The notes under the pieces are model-generated. The model was given only the letters and a program-made list of their open reading frames with translations, was not told the DNA's origin and ran no database searches. This document shows positions 17,120 to 25,418 of a DNA stretch of 54,227 nucleotides, piece after piece (position 1 is the first letter of the stretch; every line of letters starts with the position of its first letter). Made by a program: the position numbers and the translations under genes. The stretch comes from an uncultured Oscillospiraceae bacterium (GTDB taxonomy: Bacteria > Bacillota > Clostridia > Oscillospirales > Oscillospiraceae): NCBI GenBank assembly GCA_934630495.1, contig CAKTVW010000012.1, positions 1 to 54,227 on the forward strand, read 5' to 3'.

Positions 17120-18868
17120 TTATGTCGAAAGCTCCTGTGTTTTGCGCAGAGCTGCATACAGGCCGTCGCGGCGCATCAGCTCGTCATGCGTCCCCTGCTC
17201 ACAGATCCGTCCGTCCGCGATCACGACAATACGCGAGGCGCTGCGGATGGTGGAAAGGCGGTGGGCAATGATAAGCGTCGTCCTGCCGACCGCCAGTGCA
17301 TCCAGCGCAGACTGGATCTTTGCCTCCGTTACGCTGTCAAGCGCGCTGGTCGCTTCGTCAAGGATCAGGATGGGCGGATTCTTCAGGAAAATGCGGGCAA
17401 TGGAAACACGCTGCTTTTGACCGCCGGAGAGCAGCGTTCCCCGCTCACCGACATAGGTGTCAAAGCCGTCCGGCATTGCCATGATATCGTCATAGATCTC
17501 GGCGCGTTTCGCCGCCTCGACGATCTCCGCATCCGTCGCGTCGGGCTTGCCGTAGCGGATATTATTGCCGATCGTATCGGCAAAGAGGAACACGTCCTGC
17601 TGCACCACGCCGATGGCCCGATGCAGAGAGGCCTGCGTTACCGCACGGACGTCCGTGCCGTCAATGCGGATGCTGCCGTCCGTCACATCGTAAAAGCGCG
17701 GGATCAGGCGGCACAACGTGCTTTTTCCGCCGCCGGAGGGGCCGACGATCGCGATCGTCTCCCCCGGCGCGGCGCGGAGGGAAACATCCTCGAGCACGTC
17801 CGCGTCCTCCTCATAGGCGAAGGACACATGGTCCGCAACAATCTCGCCGCGAACGTTTTTCAGCTCCTTCGCATCCGGTGCGTCACAGAGCTTCGGCTCC
17901 ATGCGCATCAGCTCGGCAAAGCGCTCCAATCCCGCAAAGCCGCTGGAAAACATCTCGGAAAAGTTGACCAGCTTGCGGACCGGGCTGATAAAGGTGGAAA
18001 TATACAGGCTGAAGGTCAGCAGATCAACCATTTCCATATTCTTGTGCATAATGAGCGAGCCGCCGACGGCAATGACCGCCACGGACAAAATGGACATAAA
18101 GAACTCAAGGGAACCCGAAAAAATGCCCATTTCCTTGTGAAACTCCCGTTTAGAGGTCTTAAACCGCTCGTTTGCCTCTGAAAATTTTCCAAATTCGACA
18201 CTTTCGTTGGCAAACGCCTTCGCCGTGCGGATGCCGGAAAGCGAGGACTCGATCTCCGAATTGATCGACGCGGTTTTGGCCTTGACGCCCTTAGAGGCGG
18301 CGCGCATCTTCTTTCTGCGCGAAATAACCACTGCAAGCAGGACCGGCAGGATCACGCAGACGACCAGCGCCAGCCGCCATTCGATCGTAAACATAACGAT
18401 CAGCGCGCCCACGATCGTCAGCAGCGACACGACCAGATCCTCCGGTCCGTGGTGCGCCAGCTCCGTGATCTCGAAGAGGTCGCTAGTCAGACGGCTCATG
18501 AGCTGACCGGTGCGATTGTGGTCGTAAAATTCATAGCCGAGGCTCTGCATGTGTCGGAAAAGGTCGCGGCGGATATCGGCCTCCACGCGAATGCCGAAGG
18601 TATGGCCCCAATAGCAGATCACATAGTAGAGAAACGCGCGGATCAGATACGCAAGCGCCATTACGCCCATAATCAGGAAAAACGTTGCATAGGCATTCGT
18701 CGGCAAGAGCTTGTTCATTGCCGTGCGCGACACGATCGGAAACGCCAGATCGACGGCCGCGACGATCAGGGCGCACAGCATATCGACGGCAAAAAGCTTC
18801 CGATGGGGCTTGAAATAGGATAGGAATATGCGAAGCAGACTATGCTTCCGGTAGAATTTCGTGTTCAT
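17120..18868 (-). CDS. ABC transporter, fused membrane and ATPase domains (exporter type)
   Basis: A 582-residue half-transporter that works as a dimer. Residues 1-320 hold six transmembrane helices (for example LFAVDMLCALIVAAVDLAFP). The nucleotide-binding domain follows with Walker A GPSGGGKST, Q-loop VVQQDVFLF, signature LSGGQKQRVSIAR, Walker B ILILDEATSALD and the switch His in IIAHRLSTIR. This MsbA/BmrA-like type exports lipids, peptides or drugs; the substrate cannot be told. The start at 18868 lies inside the end of the MATE gene (29-base overlap), so the two are one transcription unit and may form an efflux set. Confidence 0.94.
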   Translation of the reverse strand: MNTKFYRKHSLLRIFLSYFKPHRKLFAVDMLCALIVAAVDLAFPIVSRTAMNKLLPTNAYATFFLIMGVMALAYLIRAFLYYVICYWGHTFGIRVEADIRRDLFRHMQSLGYEFYDHNRTGQLMSRLTSDLFEITELAHHGPEDLVVSLLTIVGALIVMFTIEWRLALVVCVILPVLLAVVISRRKKMRAASKGVKAKTASINSEIESSLSGIRTAKAFANESVEFGKFSEANERFKTSKREFHKEMGIFSGSLEFFMSILSVAVIAVGGSLIMHKNMEMVDLLTFSLYISTFISPVRKLVNFSEMFSSGFAGLERFAELMRMEPKLCDAPDAKELKNVRGEIVADHVSFAYEEDADVLEDVSLRAAPGETIAIVGPSGGGKSTLCRLIPRFYDVTDGSIRIDGTDVRAVTQASLHRAIGVVQQDVFLFADTIGNNIRYGKPDATDAEIVEAAKRAEIYDDIMAMPDGFDTYVGERGTLLSGGQKQRVSIARIFLKNPPILILDEATSALDSVTEAKIQSALDALAVGRTTLIIAHRLSTIRSASRIVVIADGRICEQGTHDELMRRDGLYAALRKTQELST

Positions 18869-20267
18869 TGGTACGGTCCTTTACAATATTTTTGATCCAA
18901 AGGCCCTTTTTAATCATAATAAGTCCGATCACGCACTTGCCGATATCGACAAGCTGACAGACCAGGAACAGCGGAACGATGGGCATGTGGAACAGATAGT
19001 GCATGGCATAGGCCAGCGGAACGGTAAAAACGCAGACATAAAAGCTGTCAAAAAGGAAGGTCACCAAGGTCTGTCCGCCGCTGCGAAGCGTGAAATAACA
19101 GGCGTTGGCAAGGCTGTTGATCGGCATGGTCAGCGCAACGATCAGAATAAAATCCGTCGCCAATGAACGGACCTCCTCGGAGGCATTGTAGATCTGCGGA
19201 ATGAGCGGCGACACCGCCGCCATCACGCCGCCGATCACGAAGCAGATCGCGACGGAAAACACGATCAGCTTCCGATCGGTATCCACCGCCTCCTCGGGCT
19301 TGTCCGCGCCGAGAAGCTGTCCGACAATGATGCCGATGGCGTTGCCCATGGCGAGGAATGCCACATTAAATACATTGGAAACGGTCGAGGAGATCGTATA
19401 GGCCGGACCGACGACCAGTCCGCTGAGCGAATAGCACTGGCTCAGAAGCGCCATGCCGCCTGCCCAGAGCGTCTCGTTGAGCATGAGCGGGACGGTCTTC
19501 TTTGCGATCTGCGCGGCAAGCCGCTTCGGGATACGAAAAGAACGATAAAGCCCGACGGCAAAGGGGTTTTTCTTAGGATTGCAGTGCGTCCAGATCACGA
19601 CGATCGCCGCCTCGGCGAAGCGCGCGATCACCGTCGCGATAGCGGCGCCCTCCGCACCCAGCTCGGGGAAGCCGAGGTAGCCGAAGATCAGCAGCGTATT
19701 GAACAGCAGGTTCACCAGCACGGACACGACGCCCGCGACCATCGGCACGATGGTCTGACCGCATTCGCGCAGCGTACCGGAATAGCACTGCGAAAGCACA
19801 AACGGCGCAAAGCCGATCAGCATGATCCTCAAATAGTTCATCGCATGAAGGAAGCTCTCGGCGCGTTCGCTCTCATTGCCCTCTCCCAGAAGATACAGCA
19901 TCGTCAGCCGTTCTCCGAAGATCAGAAAGACGGTGATTCCCAGCGCGGTCAGCGCCGCGCCGACAAGCAGCTTGAAGCGGAAGGCATGGCGCACGCCCGT
20001 ATGGTCGCCGCGGCCGTAGAACTGCGCGCCGAAAATTCCGGCGCCGGAAACCGCGCCGAAAATGGCGAGGTTAAACACAAAAATCAGCGTATTGGCCACG
20101 CCGACACCGCGCATCTGCGCCTCTCCGACCGCGCCGACCATGATATTGTCGAGCAGACTGACGAACTGCGTAATGCCGTTCTGGATCATGATCGGGACGG
20201 CGACGGCCAAGGCCATGGCATAAAACGCACGGTCGCCGATCCAGCGTTTTTTGATCGTTTTTAGCAT
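18840..20267 (-). CDS. MATE-family efflux transporter
   Basis: A 475-residue protein with about 12 transmembrane helices in two related halves, the MATE/MatE pattern: AVAVPIMIQNGITQFVSLLDNIMVG in the first half and LNETLWAGGMALLSQCYSL at the start of the second. MATE proteins expel cationic drugs or metabolites using Na+ or H+. The substrate is not predictable. A GGAGAG site lies before the ATG, with a good promoter at 20300-20328. It is co-transcribed with the overlapping ABC exporter gene. Confidence 0.93.
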   Translation of the reverse strand: MLKTIKKRWIGDRAFYAMALAVAVPIMIQNGITQFVSLLDNIMVGAVGEAQMRGVGVANTLIFVFNLAIFGAVSGAGIFGAQFYGRGDHTGVRHAFRFKLLVGAALTALGITVFLIFGERLTMLYLLGEGNESERAESFLHAMNYLRIMLIGFAPFVLSQCYSGTLRECGQTIVPMVAGVVSVLVNLLFNTLLIFGYLGFPELGAEGAAIATVIARFAEAAIVVIWTHCNPKKNPFAVGLYRSFRIPKRLAAQIAKKTVPLMLNETLWAGGMALLSQCYSLSGLVVGPAYTISSTVSNVFNVAFLAMGNAIGIIVGQLLGADKPEEAVDTDRKLIVFSVAICFVIGGVMAAVSPLIPQIYNASEEVRSLATDFILIVALTMPINSLANACYFTLRSGGQTLVTFLFDSFYVCVFTVPLAYAMHYLFHMPIVPLFLVCQLVDIGKCVIGLIMIKKGLWIKNIVKDRTNEHEILPEA

Positions 20268-20299
20268 GATTCACTCTCCGTGATCGTTATTCGGGGGTT

Positions 20300-20328
20300 A
20301 TTGTATCAAAGCGGCTCGAATTTTGCAA
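20300..20328 (-). promoter_or_regulatory. Promoter for the MATE-ABC pair
   Basis: Minus strand TTGCAA (20328-20323), 17-base spacer, TACAAT (20305-20300), placed in the 71-base gap after the MBOAT gene. Confidence 0.6.
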
Positions 20329-20338
20329 CCGCCGAGGG

Positions 20339-21712
20339 TCAGAAGCGGAAATAAATAAACGGATTATACGAGGAGCTGAGAATATAAATCAGGCAGACGC
20401 CGAGCAGCAGAAGCGCGGCGGCATTGGCAAGGAGCGTCCACTTTTCGATTTTTTTCGGAAGCAGCGGCAGACAGCATACGGCCCCGAGCGGAAGATAGAC
20501 CAGCGCCTTGAGGATCTCGGCATCGGCCGCAATCGCGGCAGTCCAGTCCGTGCTATGCGGTACGAACATCATTTCCAGCGCATGGCGCAGCGATGAAAAA
20601 TCGACAAGGTCAAACAGCACCCAGCCGATCAGCACAAAAAAGGCCGTATAAAGCCAGCGCACAAACTTCGGCAGCCTCTCCAGCAGGCGTCCGAGAAACA
20701 GCTTTTCGATCAGCAGCAGAAGGCCGTAATAAAGTCCCCAAAGCAGGAAGTTCCACTGTGCGCCGTGCCAGAAGCCCGTCAGCGCCCACACGATAAGGAT
20801 ATTCAGCACCCGGCGGGACCTTTTGACCCGATTGCCGCCGAGGGGAATATAGATGTAATCGCGAAACCATGTCGACAGCGAGATATGCCACCGCCGCCAA
20901 AAATCCGTCACGGAAAGCGCGGTATAGGGGTGGTCGAAGTTTTCCAAAAAATGGAAGCCGAACATTCTTCCCAAGCCGATTGCCATGTCGCTGTAGCCGG
21001 AAAAATCGAAGTAAATTTGCAAGGCATACGCGATCGCCGCGATCCAGTAAAACGCCGTTCCGTAAACGGCGCTGTCTCCCGCATAGACCGTCTCGGCGAT
21101 CAGCGCAATGTGATTGGCTAAGATCACCTTTTTCGCCAGCCCAAGCACAAAGCGCCGCAGTCCCGCTGCGACATCGTCGATCGATTCGCGGCGCTCACGG
21201 ATCTCCTGCTCGACAGTTTCGTAGCGGACGATCGGCCCGGCAATAAGCTGCGGGAAAAAGCTGACATAAAGCAGCAGATAGAAGAAATTCCGCTGCACGG
21301 ATATCTTCCCGCGATAAAGGTCGATCACATACGAAAGGATCTGGAAGGTATAAAAGCTGATGCCGATGGGCAGCACCAGCTTCGGCAGAGCGGTGCCGCC
21401 AAAGAGCGCGGTCAGATTGTCGGAAAAAAAGTTCAGGTACTTGAACACAAACAGATTGCCCGTGAGCAGCACGACCGTGACGATCAGAACAAGGCGTTTA
21501 TGCTTTCCCAACTCCATCAGCAGCCCGCCGCAATATGCCGCCAGCGTCGCGGCGACCATCAGCAGAAGGAAACGCGGCTCGCCCCAGGAATAGAACAGCA
21601 GCGATGCGATCAGCAGGACGGTGTTGCGGTAAACGCGGTTTCTGCACAGATAGTACAGCAGCACGACCAGCGGAAAAAACGCATACACAAAGGTAAGACT
21701 ACTAAAAACCAT
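20339..21712 (-). CDS. MBOAT-family O-acyltransferase (AlgI-like)
   Basis: About 457 residues with many transmembrane helices. AlgI-like MBOAT proteins move acyl groups across the membrane for acetylation of extracellular polysaccharide or wall polymers. Hallmarks are VYAFFPLVVLLYYL near the start, SFFPQLIAGPIVRY, YFDFSGYSDMAIGLGRMFG, TDFWRRWHISLSTWFRDYIY and the catalytic His in TGFWHGAQWNF. I start it at ATG 21712 (MVFSSLTF), which has GGAGAG just upstream in the last codons of the DHHW gene; one base separates that stop from this start. The pairing with a DHHW/AlgJ-like partner is the typical two-gene acetylation module. Confidence 0.93.
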   Translation of the reverse strand: MVFSSLTFVYAFFPLVVLLYYLCRNRVYRNTVLLIASLLFYSWGEPRFLLLMVAATLAAYCGGLLMELGKHKRLVLIVTVVLLTGNLFVFKYLNFFSDNLTALFGGTALPKLVLPIGISFYTFQILSYVIDLYRGKISVQRNFFYLLLYVSFFPQLIAGPIVRYETVEQEIRERRESIDDVAAGLRRFVLGLAKKVILANHIALIAETVYAGDSAVYGTAFYWIAAIAYALQIYFDFSGYSDMAIGLGRMFGFHFLENFDHPYTALSVTDFWRRWHISLSTWFRDYIYIPLGGNRVKRSRRVLNILIVWALTGFWHGAQWNFLLWGLYYGLLLLIEKLFLGRLLERLPKFVRWLYTAFFVLIGWVLFDLVDFSSLRHALEMMFVPHSTDWTAAIAADAEILKALVYLPLGAVCCLPLLPKKIEKWTLLANAAALLLLGVCLIYILSSSYNPFIYFRF

Positions 21713-21713
21713 A

Positions 21714-22871
21714 TCAGCTCTCCAAGGCAAAATCGTCGGAAATAAAATAGTCGATATTTCCGATCAGCAGGACTTTCGAGATATTGTTCTCGCGCAGATA
21801 GTCCTCCATGGAAAAGTCCTTTCCCATATAGTCCCGATAGTAACGAAGGTCGACAGCATACGTCCGTCCGAAGTGGGACGCAAGCAGCTTGACCACGGCA
21901 TTGTCGTAGGATTCGCCCAGAAGGAGTATGTTTTCCCGGTCGGTCCGGTGCGTGTCGAAAATGACCTCGCCGTCGTCGCCGCCGTAGAAGCCTCCGTAGC
22001 TGAGCGCCGAGCCGTTCTCTGCGGGATTCTCGTCCTGTTTCCCGTAATCCGCCGCAGGCTCTCCGTTTCGCCGAATGTCCATCGTCGGAAAGTCGAAGCG
22101 GTAAACGGTAAACGGTTCGCTGAAGCCCTCCATGCCTGTTCCCGCCGCTTTCGAGCCGGAGACGTCGCCGAGCGTCTGCGTGGCGGTCGGCTCGATCGGC
22201 GCATCGCCGCAGCCGAGAAACGGCAGCAGCTCACGGTAGGCGCGATAGGAGCCGCGATAGTTCCAGTGGTGGTCTGTTTGATAAAAATATTCCGAAAATT
22301 CGGAAAAATCCGCGATCTCGTAGCTTTTCAAGCGCTCCGACGGCAGATCAAGGCGCGAAAACAGAAGCTCGTCCGCGCCGATGCGCTCGCCCGTCTCAAA
22401 GTTGATATCGGTGTCCTTTTCAATATAATAGACATAAAATTCCGTCTGCGGATATGCGGCAAACAGCCTGTTCAGCATTTCCGCCCGCGTCTCCAGCTTC
22501 GGACCGACCACGTCCAGCTCGCGCGTCTGATAGGTCAGCCAGTCCGAAAAAAGCTGAACACTGCCGAGGCTGTAGTACCGGTCGGGCTGCAAAACGGGCC
22601 GCAGCAGCGCCATGGTCAGCGAGGAGGATGCAGTATTATAGAGCTTTTTGAACCGCTGAGCAAAGGGCGTCTGGTCGTTCAGCGCACTTTCCACACTGTT
22701 CTGGAAGCTGCCGTCGGCATAGTCCGCAAGGCACGGCATCTGAAGCTGCGCGGCGTAGCGGTTCTCATACTCGTTCATTTCCTTCGGCAGGAAAACCGCC
22801 TTGGCCAAGCCGAGCAGCAGTCCGAGGAAAACCAGCACGACGAAGCATAGATCAATTGCTTTTTTTCGCAT
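21714..22871 (-). CDS. DHHW-family (AlgJ/AlgX-like) surface acetyltransferase partner
   Basis: 385 residues. An N-terminal signal anchor (FVVLVFLGLLLGLAKAV) places the rest outside the membrane. The family's DHHW motif is seen as YQTDHHWNYRG near residue 205, and a GES Ser (ILLLGESYDNAV) near residue 320 completes the SGNH-hydrolase-like triad. In the alginate and wall acetylation systems such proteins take acetyl groups passed by the MBOAT protein and put them on the polymer. Here the MBOAT gene follows directly. The polymer in this organism is unknown. No promoter was recognised; a hairpin at 22897-22927 separates it from the upstream lipoprotein gene. Confidence 0.88.
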   Translation of the reverse strand: MRKKAIDLCFVVLVFLGLLLGLAKAVFLPKEMNEYENRYAAQLQMPCLADYADGSFQNSVESALNDQTPFAQRFKKLYNTASSSLTMALLRPVLQPDRYYSLGSVQLFSDWLTYQTRELDVVGPKLETRAEMLNRLFAAYPQTEFYVYYIEKDTDINFETGERIGADELLFSRLDLPSERLKSYEIADFSEFSEYFYQTDHHWNYRGSYRAYRELLPFLGCGDAPIEPTATQTLGDVSGSKAAGTGMEGFSEPFTVYRFDFPTMDIRRNGEPAADYGKQDENPAENGSALSYGGFYGGDDGEVIFDTHRTDRENILLLGESYDNAVVKLLASHFGRTYAVDLRYYRDYMGKDFSMEDYLRENNISKVLLIGNIDYFISDDFALES

Positions 22872-22896
22872 GTATGCACCCCATAATTCATGGTTC

Positions 22897-22927
22897 AGCG
22901 GAGAAACCGAAAATCGGCTTCTCCGCT
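22897..22927. terminator. Hairpin after the lipoprotein gene
   Basis: A 14-bp stem (22897-22910 with 22914-22927) with one mismatch and an AAA loop. There is no T-run on the minus strand, so it is a weak terminator or an RNA end. Its core GAGAAACCGAAAATCGG recurs in the hairpin at 23840-23868. Confidence 0.5.
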
Positions 22928-23004
22928 TGCGTGTGTCAAGGGACCGGTTATGTCATTTCATCGGCGGCATCGGAAACGCCGCCGACGGTCCCCGCGTATC
23001 TCAG

Positions 23005-23547
23005 TTAATTCGAAGCGTCCGTGCCGTTCTGCTGCTGCACGCGCCAAAGCTCGTAATCCGCCACATAGTAGAACCATCCGTCCTCCGAAAGAGCGTGTAA
23101 TTCCGTGCAGTAGTTCTCATCCGGTAAATTCTCGCCGTCCATAGAAAGCGCAATTCCGGCCTGTGCTTCGCCTATGGAGCGCGACCAAATTTCAAAGGAA
23201 ATGGAGTTATTATCCGTCCCCTTCGTGATGGACATACAGCCGTGCTTCCACAAGCGTTCCACGCACTTCTTCACTTCCGGGTCGTCAAGCTCAACATGAT
23301 CGAAATCAGAGAATACCTTCTCATCCGGGCCGTCAATATAAATATCATCGGCTGTTTTGCCGGTCAGATAGTTTACAATCGTGAGTATCTCCTTCTGATT
23401 GTCCTCAAGCCAGTCCTCTGCATCTTCAACGGTTGGCGGATCATAAGCAAAAACGGAAATATGGCACCCTGTCAGCAGCATCGCCATACAAAGCAGCAGC
23501 AACAATATTGCTTCTGATCGTGCCCGCTGTTTTTTCATACGGTTCAT
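23005..23547 (-). CDS. Putative lipoprotein, function unknown
   Basis: 180 residues. A basic start (MNRMKKQRARSE), a hydrophobic run and the lipobox MLLTGC mark a lipoprotein exported and lipidated at Cys-28. The mature part is acidic with DAEDWLEDNQKEILTIVNYLTG and ends in DGWFYYVADYELWRVQQQ, the kind of strand often closing small extracytoplasmic domains. I do not recognise a family. AGGAGG sits 7 bases before the ATG at 23547. An extended -10 (TGATACAAT) lies just upstream. It looks monocistronic, with hairpins on both flanks. Confidence 0.8.
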   Translation of the reverse strand: MNRMKKQRARSEAILLLLLCMAMLLTGCHISVFAYDPPTVEDAEDWLEDNQKEILTIVNYLTGKTADDIYIDGPDEKVFSDFDHVELDDPEVKKCVERLWKHGCMSITKGTDNNSISFEIWSRSIGEAQAGIALSMDGENLPDENYCTELHALSEDGWFYYVADYELWRVQQQNGTDASN

Positions 23548-23565
23548 GATAAAACCTCCTGATGC

Positions 23566-23571
23566 ATTGTA
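23566..23571 (-). promoter_or_regulatory. Possible extended -10 promoter of the lipoprotein gene
   Basis: Minus strand TGATACAAT 19 bases upstream of the ATG at 23547. No -35 match was seen, and the leader would be very short. Confidence 0.35.
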
Positions 23572-23688
23572 TCAAACAACGTTAAATCAGTTTTTGACTG
23601 TTAAAATCTGCTTCAAAACGTCCTTTGTGTGAGTGCTATCAGCTCCCTCTGACGAGGGAGCTGAGCGTGTCAAAGAACCCTCGGTCAT

Positions 23689-23813
23689 GTCATTCCGAGG
23701 AGCGAAGCGACGTGGGAATCTCGTGTAAAATGTTTCGGATTCGCCGGAGTTTGCCGAAGATTCCGGATCATTCTGCGAGATTGCCACGGCCCCTTACGGG
23801 GCCTCGCAATGAC
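23689..23813. repeat. BIME-like pair of inverted REP units
   Basis: The left unit (23689-23723) and the complement of the right unit (23776-23813) share the frame GTCATTnCGAGG ... CGTGGnAATCTCG around different middles. The variable n changes as a pair (C with G in the left unit, G with C in the right), which keeps an ATTnC/GnAAT stem. The 52 bases between are not coding. Confidence 0.75.
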
Positions 23814-23821
23814 AAACTTGA

Positions 23822-23835
23822 CTTTTTTGACAGTC
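23822..23835 (+). repeat. CTTTTTTGACAGTC motif, copy 2
   Basis: Plus-strand copy, directly before the hairpin 23840-23868. With copy 3 it shares 18 bases (acttttttgacagtctga). Confidence 0.7.
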
Positions 23836-23839
23836 TGAC

Positions 23840-23868
23840 GCCGAGAAACCGAAAATCGGTTTCTCGGC
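23840..23868. terminator. Hairpin downstream of pepD
   Basis: A perfect 13-bp stem (23840-23852 with 23856-23868) and AAA loop, 14 bases beyond the pepD stop on the minus strand. It has no T-run in that direction, so termination strength is uncertain. It is almost the same hairpin as 22897-22927. Confidence 0.6.
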
Positions 23869-23882
23869 CTTTGGGGCTTATC

Positions 23883-25304
23883 TTAGAGGGCCTCTAAAAT
23901 CTTTACCAGATACTCCCATGTGCGCTCCGTCGAGGCGATATCCAGCCGCTCGCGGGAGGTGTGGATATCGTGCATCTGCGGGCCGAACGACACGGCGTCA
24001 AGGCCGGGCAGACGGTCGGAGAAAATGCCGCATTCCAGTCCGGCATGGATGGCTTCGACCACCGGTTCCCTGCCGTAAAGCTCGCGGAAGGTGCGCACCA
24101 TCACATCGCGCAGGCGTGATTCCTTGCGATATTCCCAAGCGGGGTATTCGCCGGACTCGTCGTAGCGCGCGCCGAAGCGGGCACCGAGCTTCCGCAGTGT
24201 TTCGATCAGCGCGGCCTTTTCCGCGTTCACGGAGCTTCGGACGGAGAAGGTCATGCGAACATCGTCTGCCCGTGTTTCCAGAATGCCGAGATTCAGGGAG
24301 GTCTGTACCAAGCCCTCGATATCGGCGCTCATTGCCTGCACGCCGTTCGGAAGCTCATTCAGCAGCTCAAGCGCATAGGCCGAGCTTTCCCAATCCATCG
24401 GCAGCAGGTCGGACTGCGCTTCCTCGCAGTAAAATTCCACAGTCGTCTCGCCGGTCGGGAGCGCTGCGCGCACCGCGTCCCACCGCTCCTTCAGCATGGC
24501 GGGAAGCTTGGGATCCTCGCTGACCAGATACGCCTCGGACGCTCTGGGGATCGCGTTGTCCTTGCTGCCGCCGTCGATCGAGATCAGGCGCAGCGGAAGC
24601 CCGCGTAATGTCTGCGCAAGCACCTTGTTGGCATTGGCGCGACCCTTGTTGATCTCGACGCCGCTGTGTCCGCCCGTCAGGCCCTTAACGCCGACGCGCA
24701 GGACCTTACCGAGACACATCGCGCGGCCGATCGGCAGCGTCAGCGCAGAGGTCGCGCCGCCCGCACAGCTCACGGTCAGAATGCCCTCGTCCTCGGAGTC
24801 GCAGTTGAGCAGCACGCGTCCGCGAAGGACGGACATGTCCATTGCGTCCGCGCCCAGCATACCGATCTCCTCGTCGACGGTGAACACCGCCTCGAGCGGC
24901 GGATGCTTCAGCTCCTTTGACGCCAGCACCGCCAGCGCGTAGGCCACGGCAATCCCGTCGTCTCCGCCGAGCGTCGTGCCCTCGGCATAAATATACTGTC
25001 CGTCGTGCGCCAGACGCAGGCCGTCGGTCGAAAAGTCGATATCGCAATCGGCATCCTTTTCGCACACCATGTCCAGATGACCCTGTAAGATCACGGTAGG
25101 ATGATCCTCGTAGCCGGGCGCGGCGTCCTTATAGATCACCACATTGTTATGCGCGTCCTGCACATAGCGCAGGCCGTGTTCTTTGGCAAAATTTACACAA
25201 TAATCGGAAATTCTCTTTGTATCGCGCGAGCCGTGCGGAATGGCGCACAGCTCCTCAAAATAGGCAAGCGCCTCCTGCGGGCGCAGATCGGATAAAACTC
25301 TCAT
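23883..25304 (-). CDS. pepD: Aminoacyl-histidine dipeptidase PepD (M20C)
   Basis: A 473-residue cytosolic zinc dipeptidase that cleaves Xaa-His (carnosine-like) and other dipeptides. Metal-site motifs are LQGHLDMVCEKD, TTLGGDDGIAVAYAL and TVDEEIGMLGAD, then the DCDSEDE-type LLNCDSEDEG segment. The lid domain carries GLTGGHSGVEINKGRANA, and the end holds EAIHAGLECGIFS and FGPQMHDIHTSRERLDI with the last metal His. Length is typical. An AAGGAGG site lies upstream. It is monocistronic and divergent from the zinc-ribbon/ferredoxin cassette. Confidence 0.96.
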   Translation of the reverse strand: MRVLSDLRPQEALAYFEELCAIPHGSRDTKRISDYCVNFAKEHGLRYVQDAHNNVVIYKDAAPGYEDHPTVILQGHLDMVCEKDADCDIDFSTDGLRLAHDGQYIYAEGTTLGGDDGIAVAYALAVLASKELKHPPLEAVFTVDEEIGMLGADAMDMSVLRGRVLLNCDSEDEGILTVSCAGGATSALTLPIGRAMCLGKVLRVGVKGLTGGHSGVEINKGRANANKVLAQTLRGLPLRLISIDGGSKDNAIPRASEAYLVSEDPKLPAMLKERWDAVRAALPTGETTVEFYCEEAQSDLLPMDWESSAYALELLNELPNGVQAMSADIEGLVQTSLNLGILETRADDVRMTFSVRSSVNAEKAALIETLRKLGARFGARYDESGEYPAWEYRKESRLRDVMVRTFRELYGREPVVEAIHAGLECGIFSDRLPGLDAVSFGPQMHDIHTSRERLDIASTERTWEYLVKILEAL

Positions 25305-25324
25305 GGCAATGCCTCCTTTTGTTT

Positions 25325-25353
25325 ATCTTATCACATTTTGTCCGAAACAGCAA
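25325..25353 (-). promoter_or_regulatory. Possible pepD promoter
   Basis: Minus strand TTGCTG (25353-25348), 17-base spacer, TAAGAT (25330-25325). Both hexamers are partial matches. Confidence 0.35.
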
Positions 25354-25363
25354 CCATTTCCTC

Positions 25364-25392
25364 TTGTAGAAAGCCGGAAATCACGATATAAT
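25364..25392 (+). promoter_or_regulatory. Promoter of the zinc-ribbon/ferredoxin cassette
   Basis: TTGTAG (25364-25369), 17-base spacer, TATAAT (25387-25392), 26 bases before the first ATG at 25419. Confidence 0.7.
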
Positions 25393-25418
25393 ACCCCTGC
25401 GGAAGGAGGTCGCTGCCG

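Larger units (their letters stand above)
23548..23882. repeat. 335-base gap filled with palindromic repeats
   Basis: No gene is seen. From left to right: the lipoprotein promoter region; a 10-bp hairpin cagctccctc/gagggagctg (23640-23663); two inverted REP-like units (23689-23723 and 23776-23813); the CTTTTTTGACAGTC motif (23822-23835); and the hairpin 23840-23868 before the pepD stop. The REP-like sequence GTCATTGCGAGG...GTGGCAATCTCG resembles short repeats known from many gut Firmicutes genomes. Confidence 0.75.

Noticed and set aside
22961..22985. 8-bp hairpin tcggcggc/gccgccga after the lipoprotein gene
   Set aside because: Short stem, 9-base loop and no T-run; not convincing as a terminator.
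23825..23855. TTGACA inside the CTTTTTTGACAGTC motif as a promoter -35
   Set aside because: No -10 hexamer lies 16-18 bases downstream at any of the three copies.
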